Below are positions 41,116-50,502 of a stretch of 64,000 nucleotides of DNA, piece by piece. Location: the NCBI RefSeq assembly GCF_001422665.1, contig NZ_LMLU01000001.1, positions 1,036,753 through 1,100,752 on the forward strand, written 5' to 3'. The DNA comes from Arthrobacter sp. Leaf234 (GTDB lineage Bacteria; Actinomycetota; Actinomycetes; Actinomycetales; Micrococcaceae). Under the pieces are notes generated by a model. It ran no database searches. It saw only the letters and a list, made by a program, of their open reading frames with translations, and was not told where the DNA came from. Within the stretch, counting starts at the first letter, position 1, and every line of letters starts with the position of its first letter. The position numbers and the translations under genes are program-made.

Positions 41116-42194
41116 TGAACGCCTCCCCGCCCCGGTCACTGCGCCAGGTGCCAGGCCGCCCGAGCCCCACGCTCGAGGACCTGGCCCTGGCCGCCGGGGT
41201 GTCGCGCTCCACGGCCTCGCGCGCGATCAACGGAGGGGACCGCGTCAGCCCCGAGGCACAGGCAGCCGTGGACCGCGCCGTGGTGTCCCTCGGCTACATC
41301 CCGAACAGGGCTGCCCGCAGCCTGGTGACGCGGCGCACCTCCTCGATCGCGCTGGTCATCCCCGAACCCGACGTCCGGGTCATGATGGACCCCTTCTTCG
41401 CCGTCGTCATCACCGGGATCACGGAGGCGCTCCGCGAGACCGACGTCCAGCTCGTGCTGCTGATGTCGAGGACCGACGACGACTCCGCGCGCACCCTGCG
41501 CTACCTGCGCGGAGGCCACGTGGACGGCGCGATCGTCGTCTCCCACCACAAGGCCGATTCCTGGGCGAGATCGCTCTCCGAGACCGGCCTGCCCACCATC
41601 TTCATCGGCCGCCCCTGGGACACGGCGTTCGACGTCACGTATGTGGACACCGACAACGAGGGCGGCGGGCGCATCGCCGCGCGGCACCTGAGCGGTATCG
41701 GTCGCCGCCGGCTCGCGACCGTCGCCGGACCCGCGGACATGACGGCCGCCGTCGACCGCCTCCGCGGCTGGCAGGCGGGCCTCCGCGAGGCGGGCCTGCC
41801 CGAGGGTCCGGTGGTCCACGCCGACTTCACGACCGACGGGGCCGCCGCTGCCGCCCGGCGGCTGCTGGCCGAGCACCCGGACATCGACGGCATCTTCGCC
41901 GCGTCCGACCTCATGGCGCTCGGCGTCATGGAGGCCATCCAGGCGGCGGGCAGGAGCGTGCCGGGGGACATCGCCCTCATGGGCTACGACAACCACGCCG
42001 TGGCGGAGACGGCCGCCACGCCCCTCACGACCATCACGCAGCCCATGGTCGAGATGGCCGTGAAGGCGGGCACCATGCTCCTCGAGGAGATCGAGGCTCC
42101 GGGCTCGCACCCGGAGCCCGTCATCTACTCCACGGAGCTCGTGGAACGCGCCAGCACATCCGTGGCGCCGACGGCCTCGGCGGCGAAGGCGTAG
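41115..42194 (+). CDS. cebR: LacI-family repressor of the beta-glucoside operon (CebR-like)
   Basis: A 359-residue LacI/GalR protein. The helix-turn-helix is PTLEDLALAAGVSRSTASRA (about 17-36) with hinge helix RAARSLVTRRTSS, and the periplasmic-binding-like core runs from SIALVIPEPDV to the end. Its gene is the last of the five-gene operon, which would give autoregulation through the CebR-box-like operators at 36156 and 36212. ATG at 41115 overlaps the bglC stop; the GTG one codon earlier is equally usable. Its 3' end overlaps the convergent ptrB gene by 70 bp. Confidence 0.88.
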   Translation: MNASPPRSLRQVPGRPSPTLEDLALAAGVSRSTASRAINGGDRVSPEAQAAVDRAVVSLGYIPNRAARSLVTRRTSSIALVIPEPDVRVMMDPFFAVVITGITEALRETDVQLVLLMSRTDDDSARTLRYLRGGHVDGAIVVSHHKADSWARSLSETGLPTIFIGRPWDTAFDVTYVDTDNEGGGRIAARHLSGIGRRRLATVAGPADMTAAVDRLRGWQAGLREAGLPEGPVVHADFTTDGAAAAARRLLAEHPDIDGIFAASDLMALGVMEAIQAAGRSVPGDIALMGYDNHAVAETAATPLTTITQPMVEMAVKAGTMLLEEIEAPGSHPEPVIYSTELVERASTSVAPTASAAKA

Positions 42195-44329
42195 TCCCAC
42201 GCGATGTCGCGCCAGCGGGAGTAGCGTCCGCTGGCGCCGCCGTGGCCACCGTCCATCTCGGTCTTCAGGACGATCGGCTCCGTGCCCGTCGTCGTCTCCC
42301 TGAGCTGCGCCACCCACTTGGCCGGCTCGACGTACAGGACCCGGGTGTCGTTGTAGCTCGTGACGGCCGCGATCCGCGGGTAGGCCACGGGCCGGACGTT
42401 CTCGTAGGGCGTGTACTCCTTCATGTACCGGTACACCTCGGGGTCCGTGATCGGGTTGCCCCACTCCTCCCACTCGAGCGCGGAGAGCGGGAGCTCCGGG
42501 TCGAGGATGGTGGTCAGGGCGTCGACGAACGGGACCTGCGCCACGATCGCCCGGTACTTCTCGGGCGCCAGATTCGCGACGGCACCCATGAGCAGTCCGC
42601 CCGCCGAACCACCGATCGCGGCGATGCGCGCAGGGTCCACCCAGCCCGAGGAGCCGATGTAGGTGGTGGCATCGACGAAGTCCGTGAACGTGTTCTTCTT
42701 CGCGAGCTTCTTGCCCTGCTCGTACCAGGTCCGGCCCATCTCGCCGCCCCCACGGATGTGCGCGGTCACGTAGACGATGCCGCGGTCGAGGAGCGAGAGC
42801 CGCGCGATCGAGAAGGCGGGGTCCATGCTGACCTCGTAGCTGCCGTAGGCATAGACGACGGCGGGATGCGTGCCGTCCTGCGCGAGGTCGGCGCGGCGGA
42901 CCACCGACAGCGGGATCAGGGTGCCGTCCGCGGCCGGAGCCCACTGCCGCTCGGCGACGTACTCCGCCGCGTCGTACCCGCCACGGACCTCGGTCTCCTT
43001 GCGCAACTCCAGTGAACCGGCCGCGAGGACGTAGTCGTAGACGCGTGGCGGAGTGAGGTAGGACGTGTAGGAGAGCCGGATGACGGGGGATTCGAACTCG
43101 GCGTTCGCGAGGTTGCAGGTGAACAGCTCCTCGTCGAAGTCGGGTTCCGTCGGCAGCTCCTGGTCGCTCGACCCGAGACCTGCCAGCGGCAGGACCTGGA
43201 CGCGCTCGATGGTGTCCTTGCGGACCGAGAGGACGAGGTGGGTCTGCGTGACGGTCAACCCGTTCACGCGGACGGCGTCGTCGTGCGGGAGGACCGTCGT
43301 CCACTCCTGGTCCGCGAGCGGACGGGCGAACTCGGTGGCCCGGACGAGGCTGACCATCGAGTTCTTCGCGTCGCGGTCGTGGGTGAGCAGGTAGTGCGCG
43401 GTGCCGTCGACGACGACGGGCTCGGCGTCGTACAGGATCCGCTCGTCGCGGGAGATCAGCGTGGTGAGGCCGGTGTCGGGCCGGGCGAGGTCCAGGACAC
43501 GGTACTCGCTGTACTCGGAGCAGCCGATGCTGATGAGGAGCTGCGTCCGGTCCGCCGAGACCTCGAAGCCCGTCCACATGGCGACGTCGTCCTCCTGGTA
43601 GACGACGTCGTCATCCGTCACCGGGGTGCCGAGGGTGTGCGAGCGCACCTGGTTCGGGCGCCACGAGTCATCGACGACGGTGTAGTAGACGCGGGATCCG
43701 TCGGGGGAGAAGGCGAGGCCGTAGAAGACGTTCGGCACCTCGTCGGGGAGGAGCTCGCCGGTCGTCAGGTCCTTGATGCGGAGCGTGAAGCGCTCGTCGC
43801 CGGCGTTGTCCTCGCAGTACGCGAGCAGCGTCCCGTCCTCGGTCACGGACAGGCCGCCGAGGGAGAAGAAGGGCTTGCCCTCGGCGAGCTCGTTCCCGTC
43901 GAGCATGATCTGCTCTCCGGGCACGGGGCGCCCTGGCACCACCTCCGGCGGCGTCCAGTCACGGCCCACATCACCCGTGTCCGCCGCGGCGACGCGGCAC
44001 TGGATGCCGTACTGCTTGCCCTCCTCTGTGCGCGAGTAGTACCACCAGCCCTTCTTGCGGGCGGGCACCGACAGATCGGTCTCCTGGGTGCGGTCCTTGA
44101 TCTCCGCGAAGATGGCCTCGCGCAGCGGCTCCTGGTGCCGGGCGACGGCTTCGGTGTAGGCGTTCTCGCGCTCGAGGTACTCGATCAGCTCCGGGCTCTC
44201 CTTGTCGCGCATCCACTCGTAGTGGTCGACGAAGGTGTCGCCGTGGTGCGTGCGGTCGGAGGGGACCTTCCTGGCGGCGGGCGGGACGGGGACTTCAAGC
44301 GCGGTGGCGTCAGCGGTCATGGCTCCCAT
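42125..44329 (-). CDS. ptrB: Oligopeptidase B (S9A prolyl oligopeptidase family)
   Basis: A serine peptidase of 734 residues that cleaves short peptides after basic residues. The N-terminal seven-bladed propeller is followed by the alpha/beta-hydrolase domain. The nucleophile lies in IGGSAGGLLMGAV, the catalytic Asp in the VLYVEPAKW/EMDGGHGG region and the His in the MDGGHGGASGRYS loop. There is no signal peptide, so it is cytoplasmic. Two starts nine bases apart are possible (44329 and 44320). The last 70 bp are convergent with the repressor gene. Confidence 0.92.
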   Translation of the reverse strand: MGAMTADATALEVPVPPAARKVPSDRTHHGDTFVDHYEWMRDKESPELIEYLERENAYTEAVARHQEPLREAIFAEIKDRTQETDLSVPARKKGWWYYSRTEEGKQYGIQCRVAAADTGDVGRDWTPPEVVPGRPVPGEQIMLDGNELAEGKPFFSLGGLSVTEDGTLLAYCEDNAGDERFTLRIKDLTTGELLPDEVPNVFYGLAFSPDGSRVYYTVVDDSWRPNQVRSHTLGTPVTDDDVVYQEDDVAMWTGFEVSADRTQLLISIGCSEYSEYRVLDLARPDTGLTTLISRDERILYDAEPVVVDGTAHYLLTHDRDAKNSMVSLVRATEFARPLADQEWTTVLPHDDAVRVNGLTVTQTHLVLSVRKDTIERVQVLPLAGLGSSDQELPTEPDFDEELFTCNLANAEFESPVIRLSYTSYLTPPRVYDYVLAAGSLELRKETEVRGGYDAAEYVAERQWAPAADGTLIPLSVVRRADLAQDGTHPAVVYAYGSYEVSMDPAFSIARLSLLDRGIVYVTAHIRGGGEMGRTWYEQGKKLAKKNTFTDFVDATTYIGSSGWVDPARIAAIGGSAGGLLMGAVANLAPEKYRAIVAQVPFVDALTTILDPELPLSALEWEEWGNPITDPEVYRYMKEYTPYENVRPVAYPRIAAVTSYNDTRVLYVEPAKWVAQLRETTTGTEPIVLKTEMDGGHGGASGRYSRWRDIAWDYAFAAEAVGATDVLARSTSSVE

Positions 44330-44441
44330 CTTGCCACTGCCCGCACGGCGGGGGTCGACCCGCCGGGCCGGGTCTCCCGGCTCGGGTTGCCGCCGGTTGA
44401 CCGTGCAGGGCGGGCATGTAAGGGTGGAGCAGGCCTTTACA

Positions 44442-44458
44442 GAACGAGCGTTCAGTAA
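44442..44458. promoter_or_regulatory. PaaR-type operator candidate before the thiolase operon
   Basis: GAACGAGCGTTCAGTAA sits 48 bp before the ATG of the thiolase gene. It matches the site before paaA (GAACGAACGGTCGGTAA) at 14 of 17 positions and the centre of the site before paaR. Shared core: GAaCGArCGkTCrGT. Confidence 0.72.
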
Positions 44459-44506
44459 TTAGTTCCGAGCGACGGGGCCGGACCTGTGACGACGAGGGAG
44501 ACGACC

Positions 44507-45715
44507 ATGGCCGAGGCATTCCTGGTAGGGGGAGTCCGCACCCCTGTGGGCCGTTACGGCGGGGCACTGTCCAGCGTCCGCCCCGACGATCTCGCGGCGC
44601 TCGTCCTCTCCTCGGTGGTCCAGCGTGCCGGCCTCGATCCGGCCGCCGTCGACGAGGTGATCCTCGGCAACGCGAACGGCGCCGGCGAGGAGAACCGCAA
44701 CGTCGCGCGCCTCGCGTCCCTGCTCGCAGGGTTCCCGGACACCGTCCCCGGCATCACCGTCAACCGCCTGTGCGCATCCGGCCTCTCCGCCATCATCATG
44801 GCCTCCCACATGATCAAGGCGGGTGCCGCGGACATCGTGATCGCGGGCGGCGTCGAGTCCATGAGCCGCGCGCCCTGGGTCATGGAGAAGCCGGACAAGG
44901 CTTTCGCCAAGCCGGGCGCCGTCGTCGACACCTCCATCGGCTGGCGCTTCACCAATCCGCTGCTCGCCGCACGGGAGAAGACCACCTATTCGATGCCCGA
45001 GACGGCCGAGGAGCTCGCCTCGCTGGACGGCATCACGCGCGACGACGCCGACGCCTTCGCGCTCCGGTCCCACGAGCGGGCGCTGGCCGCGATGGAGGCG
45101 GGGCGCTTCGACGACGAGATCGTGTCCGTGCAGGTCAACCGGGGCCGCACGTCCTTCGCCGTGGACACCGACGAGGGACCGCGCGCCGAGACGACCCTGG
45201 AGGTCCTCGGGAAGCTCCGCCCCGTCGTCCGGCCGGGCGGGATCATCACGGCCGGGAATTCCAGCTCGCTGAACGACGGCGCGTCCGCCGTGATCGTCGC
45301 CTCGGAGGCGGCCCTGCAGCGCTACGGGCTGACGCCGCGGGCCCGGATCCTCGACGGCGCCTCCGCCGGTGTGCCCCCGGAGATCATGGGGATCGGCCCC
45401 GTCCCCGCCACGCAGAAGGTCCTGGACCGGACCGGAGCGGGCATCGCCGATCTCGGCGCCGTCGAACTCAACGAGGCCTTCGCCACGCAGTCCCTCGCAT
45501 GCATCCGCCGCCTCGGCCTCGACGAGGAGATCGTGAACCGGGACGGCGGGGCGATCGCCCTCGGCCACCCGCTCGGCTCCTCGGGCTCCCGCATCGCGAT
45601 CACCCTGCTGGGGCGCATGGAGCGGGAACTCGGCGGGGAGGCGCGCCGGCTCGGGCTCGCAACCATGTGCGTGGGCGTCGGCCAGGGCACCGCGATGCTG
45701 CTCGAGGGCGTCTGA
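44507..45715 (+). CDS. paaJ: Acetyl-CoA C-acyltransferase, 3-oxoadipyl-CoA thiolase-like
   Basis: A 402-residue thiolase. The nucleophilic Cys lies in TVNRLCASGLSAI (about residue 88). The other conserved elements are the NEAFATQS region, GGAIALGHPLGSSG (active-site His) and CVGVGQGTAML with the second Cys. In the phenylacetate pathway this enzyme cleaves 3-oxo-5,6-dehydrosuberyl-CoA and 3-oxoadipyl-CoA. The ATG at 44507 has AGGGAG 6 nt upstream and is preferred over a GTG seven codons earlier. First gene of a four-gene run with 1- to 4-bp overlaps. Confidence 0.9.
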   Translation: MAEAFLVGGVRTPVGRYGGALSSVRPDDLAALVLSSVVQRAGLDPAAVDEVILGNANGAGEENRNVARLASLLAGFPDTVPGITVNRLCASGLSAIIMASHMIKAGAADIVIAGGVESMSRAPWVMEKPDKAFAKPGAVVDTSIGWRFTNPLLAAREKTTYSMPETAEELASLDGITRDDADAFALRSHERALAAMEAGRFDDEIVSVQVNRGRTSFAVDTDEGPRAETTLEVLGKLRPVVRPGGIITAGNSSSLNDGASAVIVASEAALQRYGLTPRARILDGASAGVPPEIMGIGPVPATQKVLDRTGAGIADLGAVELNEAFATQSLACIRRLGLDEEIVNRDGGAIALGHPLGSSGSRIAITLLGRMERELGGEARRLGLATMCVGVGQGTAMLLEGV

Positions 45716-46461
45716 TGCCCGCCGCGCTGCAGCTCACCGAAGACGAGGGCTCGAACGCCCTGGTCGTCGAACTCCACCGGCCCGAGGTCCGCAACGCCAT
45801 CGACCGGCAGATGGTCGATGAGCTGCATGCCGTCTGCGCGGACCTCGAGCGCGCTCCGCGCACGCTGATCCTGATCGGGTCCGGCGGCGTGTTCGCCTCG
45901 GGCGCCGACATCGCCGAGCTGAGGGAACGGCGGCGCGACGACGCTCTCGCCGGCATCAACTCGACCCTGTTCGCCCGCATCGCGGCCCTGCCGATGCCCG
46001 TCATCGCCGCCCTCGACGGCTATGCGCTCGGCGGCGGTGCGGAACTGGCCTTCGCCGCCGATCTCCGCATCGGCACACCGCGCCTGAAGATCGGGAACCC
46101 CGAGACGGGCCTCGGCATCCTGCCCGCAGCCGGAGCCACCTGGCGCCTGAAGGAGCTCGTGGGGGAGCCGCTCGCGAAGGAGATCCTCCTCGCAGGGCGC
46201 ATCCTCTCCGCGGAGGAGGCCCTCGACGCACGCCTCATCTCCTCGATCCACGAGCCGGACGAACTCCTGCCAGCAGCCCACGGACTCGCGGACCGGATCG
46301 CCCGCCAGGATCCCCTCGCCGTCCGGATCACCAAGAGCGTCTTCCACGCCCCCCGGGAGTCGCATCCCGTGATCGATCACTTGGCGCAGGCCATCCTCTT
46401 CGAATCCGAGGCCAAGTTCGAGCGCATGCAGCAGTTCCTCGACCGGAAGAAGGGTTCCTGA
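45715..46461 (+). CDS. paaF: Enoyl-CoA hydratase, PaaF-like
   Basis: A crotonase of 248 residues. Oxyanion-hole segments are GGVFASGADIAEL and LDGYALGGGAELAFAADL; the catalytic Glu pair lies around 110 and 130 (GGGAELA and NPETGLGILP). The C-terminal FLDRKKGS tail is typical of the hydratase PaaF. The ATG overlaps the thiolase stop (TGATG). Role: hydration of 2,3-dehydroadipyl-CoA in phenylacetate breakdown, judged by context. Confidence 0.88.
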   Translation: MPAALQLTEDEGSNALVVELHRPEVRNAIDRQMVDELHAVCADLERAPRTLILIGSGGVFASGADIAELRERRRDDALAGINSTLFARIAALPMPVIAALDGYALGGGAELAFAADLRIGTPRLKIGNPETGLGILPAAGATWRLKELVGEPLAKEILLAGRILSAEEALDARLISSIHEPDELLPAAHGLADRIARQDPLAVRITKSVFHAPRESHPVIDHLAQAILFESEAKFERMQQFLDRKKGS

Positions 46462-47399
46462 TGACCTCGCTCGACGTCCGCTCGGTCGCCGGTGTCCCCA
46501 CCTGGGTCGGCGTGCTCGGCGGCGGCCGCATGGGCGCGGGGATCGCGCACGCCTTCTGCCTCGCGGGCGCGCGCGTCGTCGTCGTCGAGCGTGACGACGC
46601 CGCAGCCGCGGCCGGGCTCGACCGCGTGACACAGGCCCTCGGGCGCAGCGTCGACCGCGGGACGACCCCGGAGGACCTCGGAACCCTGTCCGCCCGCGTT
46701 TCGGTCTCCACGGACTACGCCGCCTTCACGGACTGCGGGCTCGTCGTCGAGGCGGTTCCCGAGGACCTGGACCTCAAGCGGCACGCACTGCGGGCCGTCG
46801 AGGACGTGCTCGACGGCGGCGCCTGGCTCGCCACCAACACGTCGTCGCTCTCGGTCGATGCGCTGGCCGGCGCCCTGCGGCGGCCGGAGCGGTTCTGCGG
46901 CCTCCACTTCTTCAACCCCGTCCCCGCCTCCGCGCTGATCGAGGTGGTCGTGGGCAGCCAGACCTCCCCGGAGCTCGAGGCCGCCACGCGGACCTGGGTG
47001 ACCGCGCTCGGCAAGGTGCCCGTCGTCGTGCGGGACACCCCCGGTTTCGCCAGTTCGCGTCTCGGCGTCGCGATCGCCCTGGAGGCCATGCGCATGCTCG
47101 AGGAGGGCGTCGCGTCGGCGGAGGACATCGACGCCGCGATGGTCCTCGGGTACCGGCATCCGATCGGGCCGCTGCGCACCACGGACCTCGTGGGCCTCGA
47201 CGTCCGCCTCGGCATCGCCGAATACCTCGAGTCCACACTCGGCCCCCGTTTCACCCCGCCGGCCATCCTGCGCGACAAGGTCGCCGCGGGGCACCTCGGA
47301 CGCAAGAGCGGCCGCGGCTTCTTCGACTGGGAGGATGCGCCGTCGTCCTCCGACTCCCCTCCTCCCTCGGCACAACCAGCGAAAGGTGAGCGGCCATGA
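46461..47399 (+). CDS. paaH: 3-hydroxyacyl-CoA dehydrogenase, PaaH-like
   Basis: An NAD-dependent dehydrogenase of 312 residues. The Rossmann motif is GVLGGGRMGAGIAHAF; the substrate-binding region includes NTSSLSVDALAGAL, the LHFFNPVPASALIEVV catalytic His loop and the DTPGFASSRL Asn/Ser region. The C-terminal helical domain ends in LGRKSGRGFFDW. It should oxidise 3-hydroxyadipyl-CoA. The start overlaps paaF and the stop overlaps paaZ, so the three are translationally coupled. Confidence 0.92.
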   Translation: MTSLDVRSVAGVPTWVGVLGGGRMGAGIAHAFCLAGARVVVVERDDAAAAAGLDRVTQALGRSVDRGTTPEDLGTLSARVSVSTDYAAFTDCGLVVEAVPEDLDLKRHALRAVEDVLDGGAWLATNTSSLSVDALAGALRRPERFCGLHFFNPVPASALIEVVVGSQTSPELEAATRTWVTALGKVPVVVRDTPGFASSRLGVAIALEAMRMLEEGVASAEDIDAAMVLGYRHPIGPLRTTDLVGLDVRLGIAEYLESTLGPRFTPPAILRDKVAAGHLGRKSGRGFFDWEDAPSSSDSPPPSAQPAKGERP

Positions 47400-49483
47400 C
47401 CACCGCCCCGGAACGAGTACAGATCGACGTCGTCCCCAGCTTCATCGAGGATGCCTGGTGGACGCCCGACCGCACCGCCGCGGACGACGACGGCACCGTG
47501 GTGCGCGACGCCAGCACGGGCGAGGAGCTCGCCGTCGTCAGCACGGCCGGGATCGACACCGCCGCGGCGATCGGGTTCGCGCGGGCCACGGGGCAGGCCG
47601 AACTCGGTCGCCTCACCTTCCACGAGCGCGCACTGAAGCTCAAGGAGCTCGCCCAGTACCTCAATGCCCACCGCGAACCGCTGTACGAGCTGTCCGCGAA
47701 GACCGGCGCCACGAGGATCGACTCGATGGTGGACATCGACGGCGGCATCGGCGTGCTCTTCACGTTCGGCTCGAAGGGCCGCCGCGAGCTGCCGAACTCG
47801 CACGTGATCGTCGACGGCCCGCCCGAGGTGCTCTCGAAGGACGGCTCCTTCCTCGGGACGCACATCCACACGCGGATCCCGGGCGTCGCCGTGCAGATCA
47901 ACGCCTTCAACTTCCCGGTGTGGGGCATGCTCGAGAAGCTCGCCCCCGCGTTCCTCGCCGGCGTCCCGACCATCGTGAAGCCCGCCACGCCCACCGGGTT
48001 CCTGACCGCCGCCGTCGTGAAGCTCATCATCGGCTCGGCGATCCTGCCGACGGGCGCGCTGCAGCTGATCTCCGGTCCCGCCCGCGACATCCTCGACCAC
48101 CTCGACTACCGCGACCTCGTCTCCTTCACCGGTTCGGCCTCGACGGCCAATCACCTCAAGTCGCACGCATCCATCGCGCGCGGCGGCGTCCGCTTCACGT
48201 GCGAGACGGACTCCCTCAATGCGGCCATCCTCGGACCCGACGCCGTCCCCGGCACCCCCGAGTTCGACGCCTTCGTGAAGTCGCTCGTCACGGAGATCAC
48301 GGTCAAGGCCGGCCAGAAGTGCACGAGCATCCGGCGGTCCATCGTGCCGGACGCGCTGGTCGAGGACGTCGTCCGGGCTGCCGGCGATCGGATCCGGGAG
48401 CGTGTGACCCTCGGGGACCCACGCGCCGAGGGCGTCACGATGGGTGCACTCGCCTCCCTCGCCCAGCTCGAGGGGGTGCAGGAATCCGTGCGCGAACTGA
48501 TCGCGGGCGGCGCGTCCCTGGCGTTCGGGTCGCTGGACGCGCCCGACGTCGTGCTCGCCGACAACACCTCCGGCAAGGCGCCGGGCGGGGCGTTCATGGA
48601 ACCGGTGCTGCTCACCTGGCAGGACGTCGAAGCCGGGGCCCTCCACTCGGTCGAGGCCTTCGGCCCCGTCGCGTCGGTGATCGGGTACGACGACGTCCAG
48701 CACGCCGTCCGCCTCGCGGCCCTCGGATCCGGCTCGCTCGTCGCCACGGTCTGCACCAACGACCCCGCTGTGGCGCAGGAGCTGGTCCTCGGCATCGCGG
48801 CGCACCACGGCCGCGTGCTCATCCTGAACCGCGAGGACGCCCGCTCCTCGACCGGGCACGGCTCGCCCGTTCCGCACCTGGTGCACGGTGGACCCGGCCG
48901 GGCCGGCGGCGGCGAGGAGCTCGGCGGGATGCGCTCGGTGCTGCACCACATGCAGCGCACCGCGGTCCAGGGCTCCCCGAACATGCTCACGAGCATCACG
49001 GGCGAGTGGCACACCGGAGCTGACCGCCGCTTCGACGACGTCCACCCGTTCCGCAAGGACCTCGCGACGCTGCGGATCGGCGACAGCGTCCGGTCCGAAC
49101 TGCGGCAGGTGACGCTGGCGGACATCACCGCGTTCGCGGAGACGACGGGCGACACGTTCTACGCGCACACCAACGAGGAGGCCGCGGCCGCCAACCCGTT
49201 CTTCCCCGGCATCGTGGCGCACGGCTACCTGCTGCTCTCCTGGGGCGCCGGCCTGTTCGTCGATCCCGAGCCCGGGCCCGTCCTCGCCAACTACGGCCTG
49301 GAGAACCTGCGCTTCATCACGCCGGTCGCCGCAGGTGATTCCATCCGGGTCACGCTGACGGCCAAGCGCATCACCCCGCGGGAGACCGACGAGTACGGCG
49401 AGGTGGCCTGGGACGCCGTCCTGCACAACCAGGACGACGAGATCGTGGCGACCTACGACGTCCTGACCCTCGTGCAGAAGTAG
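47396..49483 (+). CDS. paaZ: Bifunctional PaaZ: oxepin-CoA hydrolase / aldehyde dehydrogenase
   Basis: Opens the oxepin-CoA ring and oxidises the resulting semialdehyde. The 695-residue protein has an N-terminal aldehyde dehydrogenase (about 1-525) with GSASTANHLKSHASI and the catalytic Cys in VKAGQKCTSIRRS. A C-terminal MaoC-like hydratase (about 540-695) carries the hydratase motif FAETTGDTFYAHTNEEAA and FFPGIVAHGYLLLSW. Both domains appear intact. ATG with GAAAGG upstream; ATGA overlap with paaH. It ends the lower-pathway operon. Confidence 0.96.
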   Translation: MTTAPERVQIDVVPSFIEDAWWTPDRTAADDDGTVVRDASTGEELAVVSTAGIDTAAAIGFARATGQAELGRLTFHERALKLKELAQYLNAHREPLYELSAKTGATRIDSMVDIDGGIGVLFTFGSKGRRELPNSHVIVDGPPEVLSKDGSFLGTHIHTRIPGVAVQINAFNFPVWGMLEKLAPAFLAGVPTIVKPATPTGFLTAAVVKLIIGSAILPTGALQLISGPARDILDHLDYRDLVSFTGSASTANHLKSHASIARGGVRFTCETDSLNAAILGPDAVPGTPEFDAFVKSLVTEITVKAGQKCTSIRRSIVPDALVEDVVRAAGDRIRERVTLGDPRAEGVTMGALASLAQLEGVQESVRELIAGGASLAFGSLDAPDVVLADNTSGKAPGGAFMEPVLLTWQDVEAGALHSVEAFGPVASVIGYDDVQHAVRLAALGSGSLVATVCTNDPAVAQELVLGIAAHHGRVLILNREDARSSTGHGSPVPHLVHGGPGRAGGGEELGGMRSVLHHMQRTAVQGSPNMLTSITGEWHTGADRRFDDVHPFRKDLATLRIGDSVRSELRQVTLADITAFAETTGDTFYAHTNEEAAAANPFFPGIVAHGYLLLSWGAGLFVDPEPGPVLANYGLENLRFITPVAAGDSIRVTLTAKRITPRETDEYGEVAWDAVLHNQDDEIVATYDVLTLVQK

Positions 49484-49549
49484 CCGGAGTTGCTGGTCCC
49501 GGTTCCGGGGTGCCGTTCCGCCCATTCCGAGCTCGTCGGTCGGCGTTCC

Positions 49550-49618
49550 TCCCATTGACCGACGCCGGTCAGTGGGAGGAGGCGCCTCTGCCCACCGACC
49601 GGACGCGGTCATCGGGCA
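49550..49618. repeat. REP-like two-hairpin unit A
   Basis: Two adjacent 12-4-12 to 13-4-13 imperfect hairpins (49550-49577 and 49589-49618) built on TCCCAyTGACCG / CGGTCrGTGGGA arms with a GGAGGCGCCTC linker. A weaker third hairpin lies just upstream (about 49520-49546). Unit B at 50503-50570 is a directly repeated relative. The right hairpin contains the stop codon of the broken gene's downstream frame. Confidence 0.8.
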
Positions 49619-50381
49619 GAGTGCACCTCAAGCGTCGCCCTGACGAGCCGGAGGAAGGTGTCCGGATCGTTCTGCAGCAGGGGCCAGGTGACGCGCGGCA
49701 CGGGCATGCCCCGTGCAGTCAGCAGATTCCCCCGGCGACGGTCCTCCTCGAAGGCAGGCCGGTCACTGTGGTACTCGCGCCCGTCGGCCTCGATCCCCAG
49801 GACTCCATCGACAACGAGGTCGAGACGACCGACGCGGACACCTGCACCTGCGATGCGACGTGGAACCCGGCCTCGAGCAGGCGATACCTCGCAACCGTCT
49901 CGAGGATCGCCTCGGCCTGCGGATCGATCAGCGCCACGATCCGGCGCAGGGTGCCGGACCTGTGCCCGACGACGTGCTCCCGCAGGTCATCGAGCGTGAC
50001 GGAACCCCGGACGACTGCTGATTCGACGATGGACAGGGCATCGAGTTCCGGCAGGCACCGCATCACCTGCAGGCACACGACGAGGTCCGTCACGGGGCGT
50101 GCCGACCGATGGACGCGCAAGCCGGCAGTGTCGATCGGCCGCCCGTGGTCCGTGGCGACATGCATCAGCCCGGGTCGTCGGAGGATCCAGAGCCCGCGGT
50201 GCTGCGCCGCACTGACGGAGGCGAGTTCGGTGCCCAGCTGGAGCGCGGCCACGACCACGGGATCATGGTCCGGAAGCGCATAGATGCCGCGGGCAACCCG
50301 GAGGACCTGACCCCGCTCGCACGCCTTCGCGATGGCGGCCCTCCCCGTGCCGGCTGCCACGAGCTCCGGCAGCCGGGCCAC
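49609..50381 (-). pseudogene. Frameshifted AbiEi-like / DUF559 protein
   Basis: Reading from the GTG at 50381, the first 175 residues look like an AbiEi-type antitoxin N-terminus (LPELVAAGTGRAAIAKACE, then RGIYALPDHDPVVVAALQLG). The frame then changes register near 49835-49850 and runs into a spurious tail ending at 49719. In the adjacent frame the sequence continues cleanly as a DUF559 (Vsr-like nuclease fold) domain: GRLDLVVDGVLGIEADGREY, FEEDRRRGNLLTARG and VPRVTW, down to a stop at 49609-49611. One base is therefore missing. The same proteins are intact in many actinobacteria. A second slip near 50380 is possible, since an upstream frame (ATG at 50415) reads MTVVHLLSAGW. It may be decayed, a sequencing error, or a programmed shift. 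Confidence 0.78.
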
Positions 50382-50502
50382 CCCACCCAGCGGAAAGCAG
50401 GTGAACGACAGTCATGGGACCACTGTGACGGTCCGTCGGGATCCAGGGTGCCGTGTTGTCCCTCTGTGGACGACGCCATGGCCCCGTTGCGGTGACGCGC
50501 CA

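Noticed and set aside
41136..43577. An 813-codon reverse ORF across the repressor and ptrB region
   Set aside because: It overlaps both well-supported genes out of frame and its product is low-complexity Arg/Gly/His-rich sequence.
46715..49612. A 965-codon reverse ORF opposite paaH and paaZ
   Set aside because: Antisense shadow; the forward genes have all expected motifs and coupled starts.
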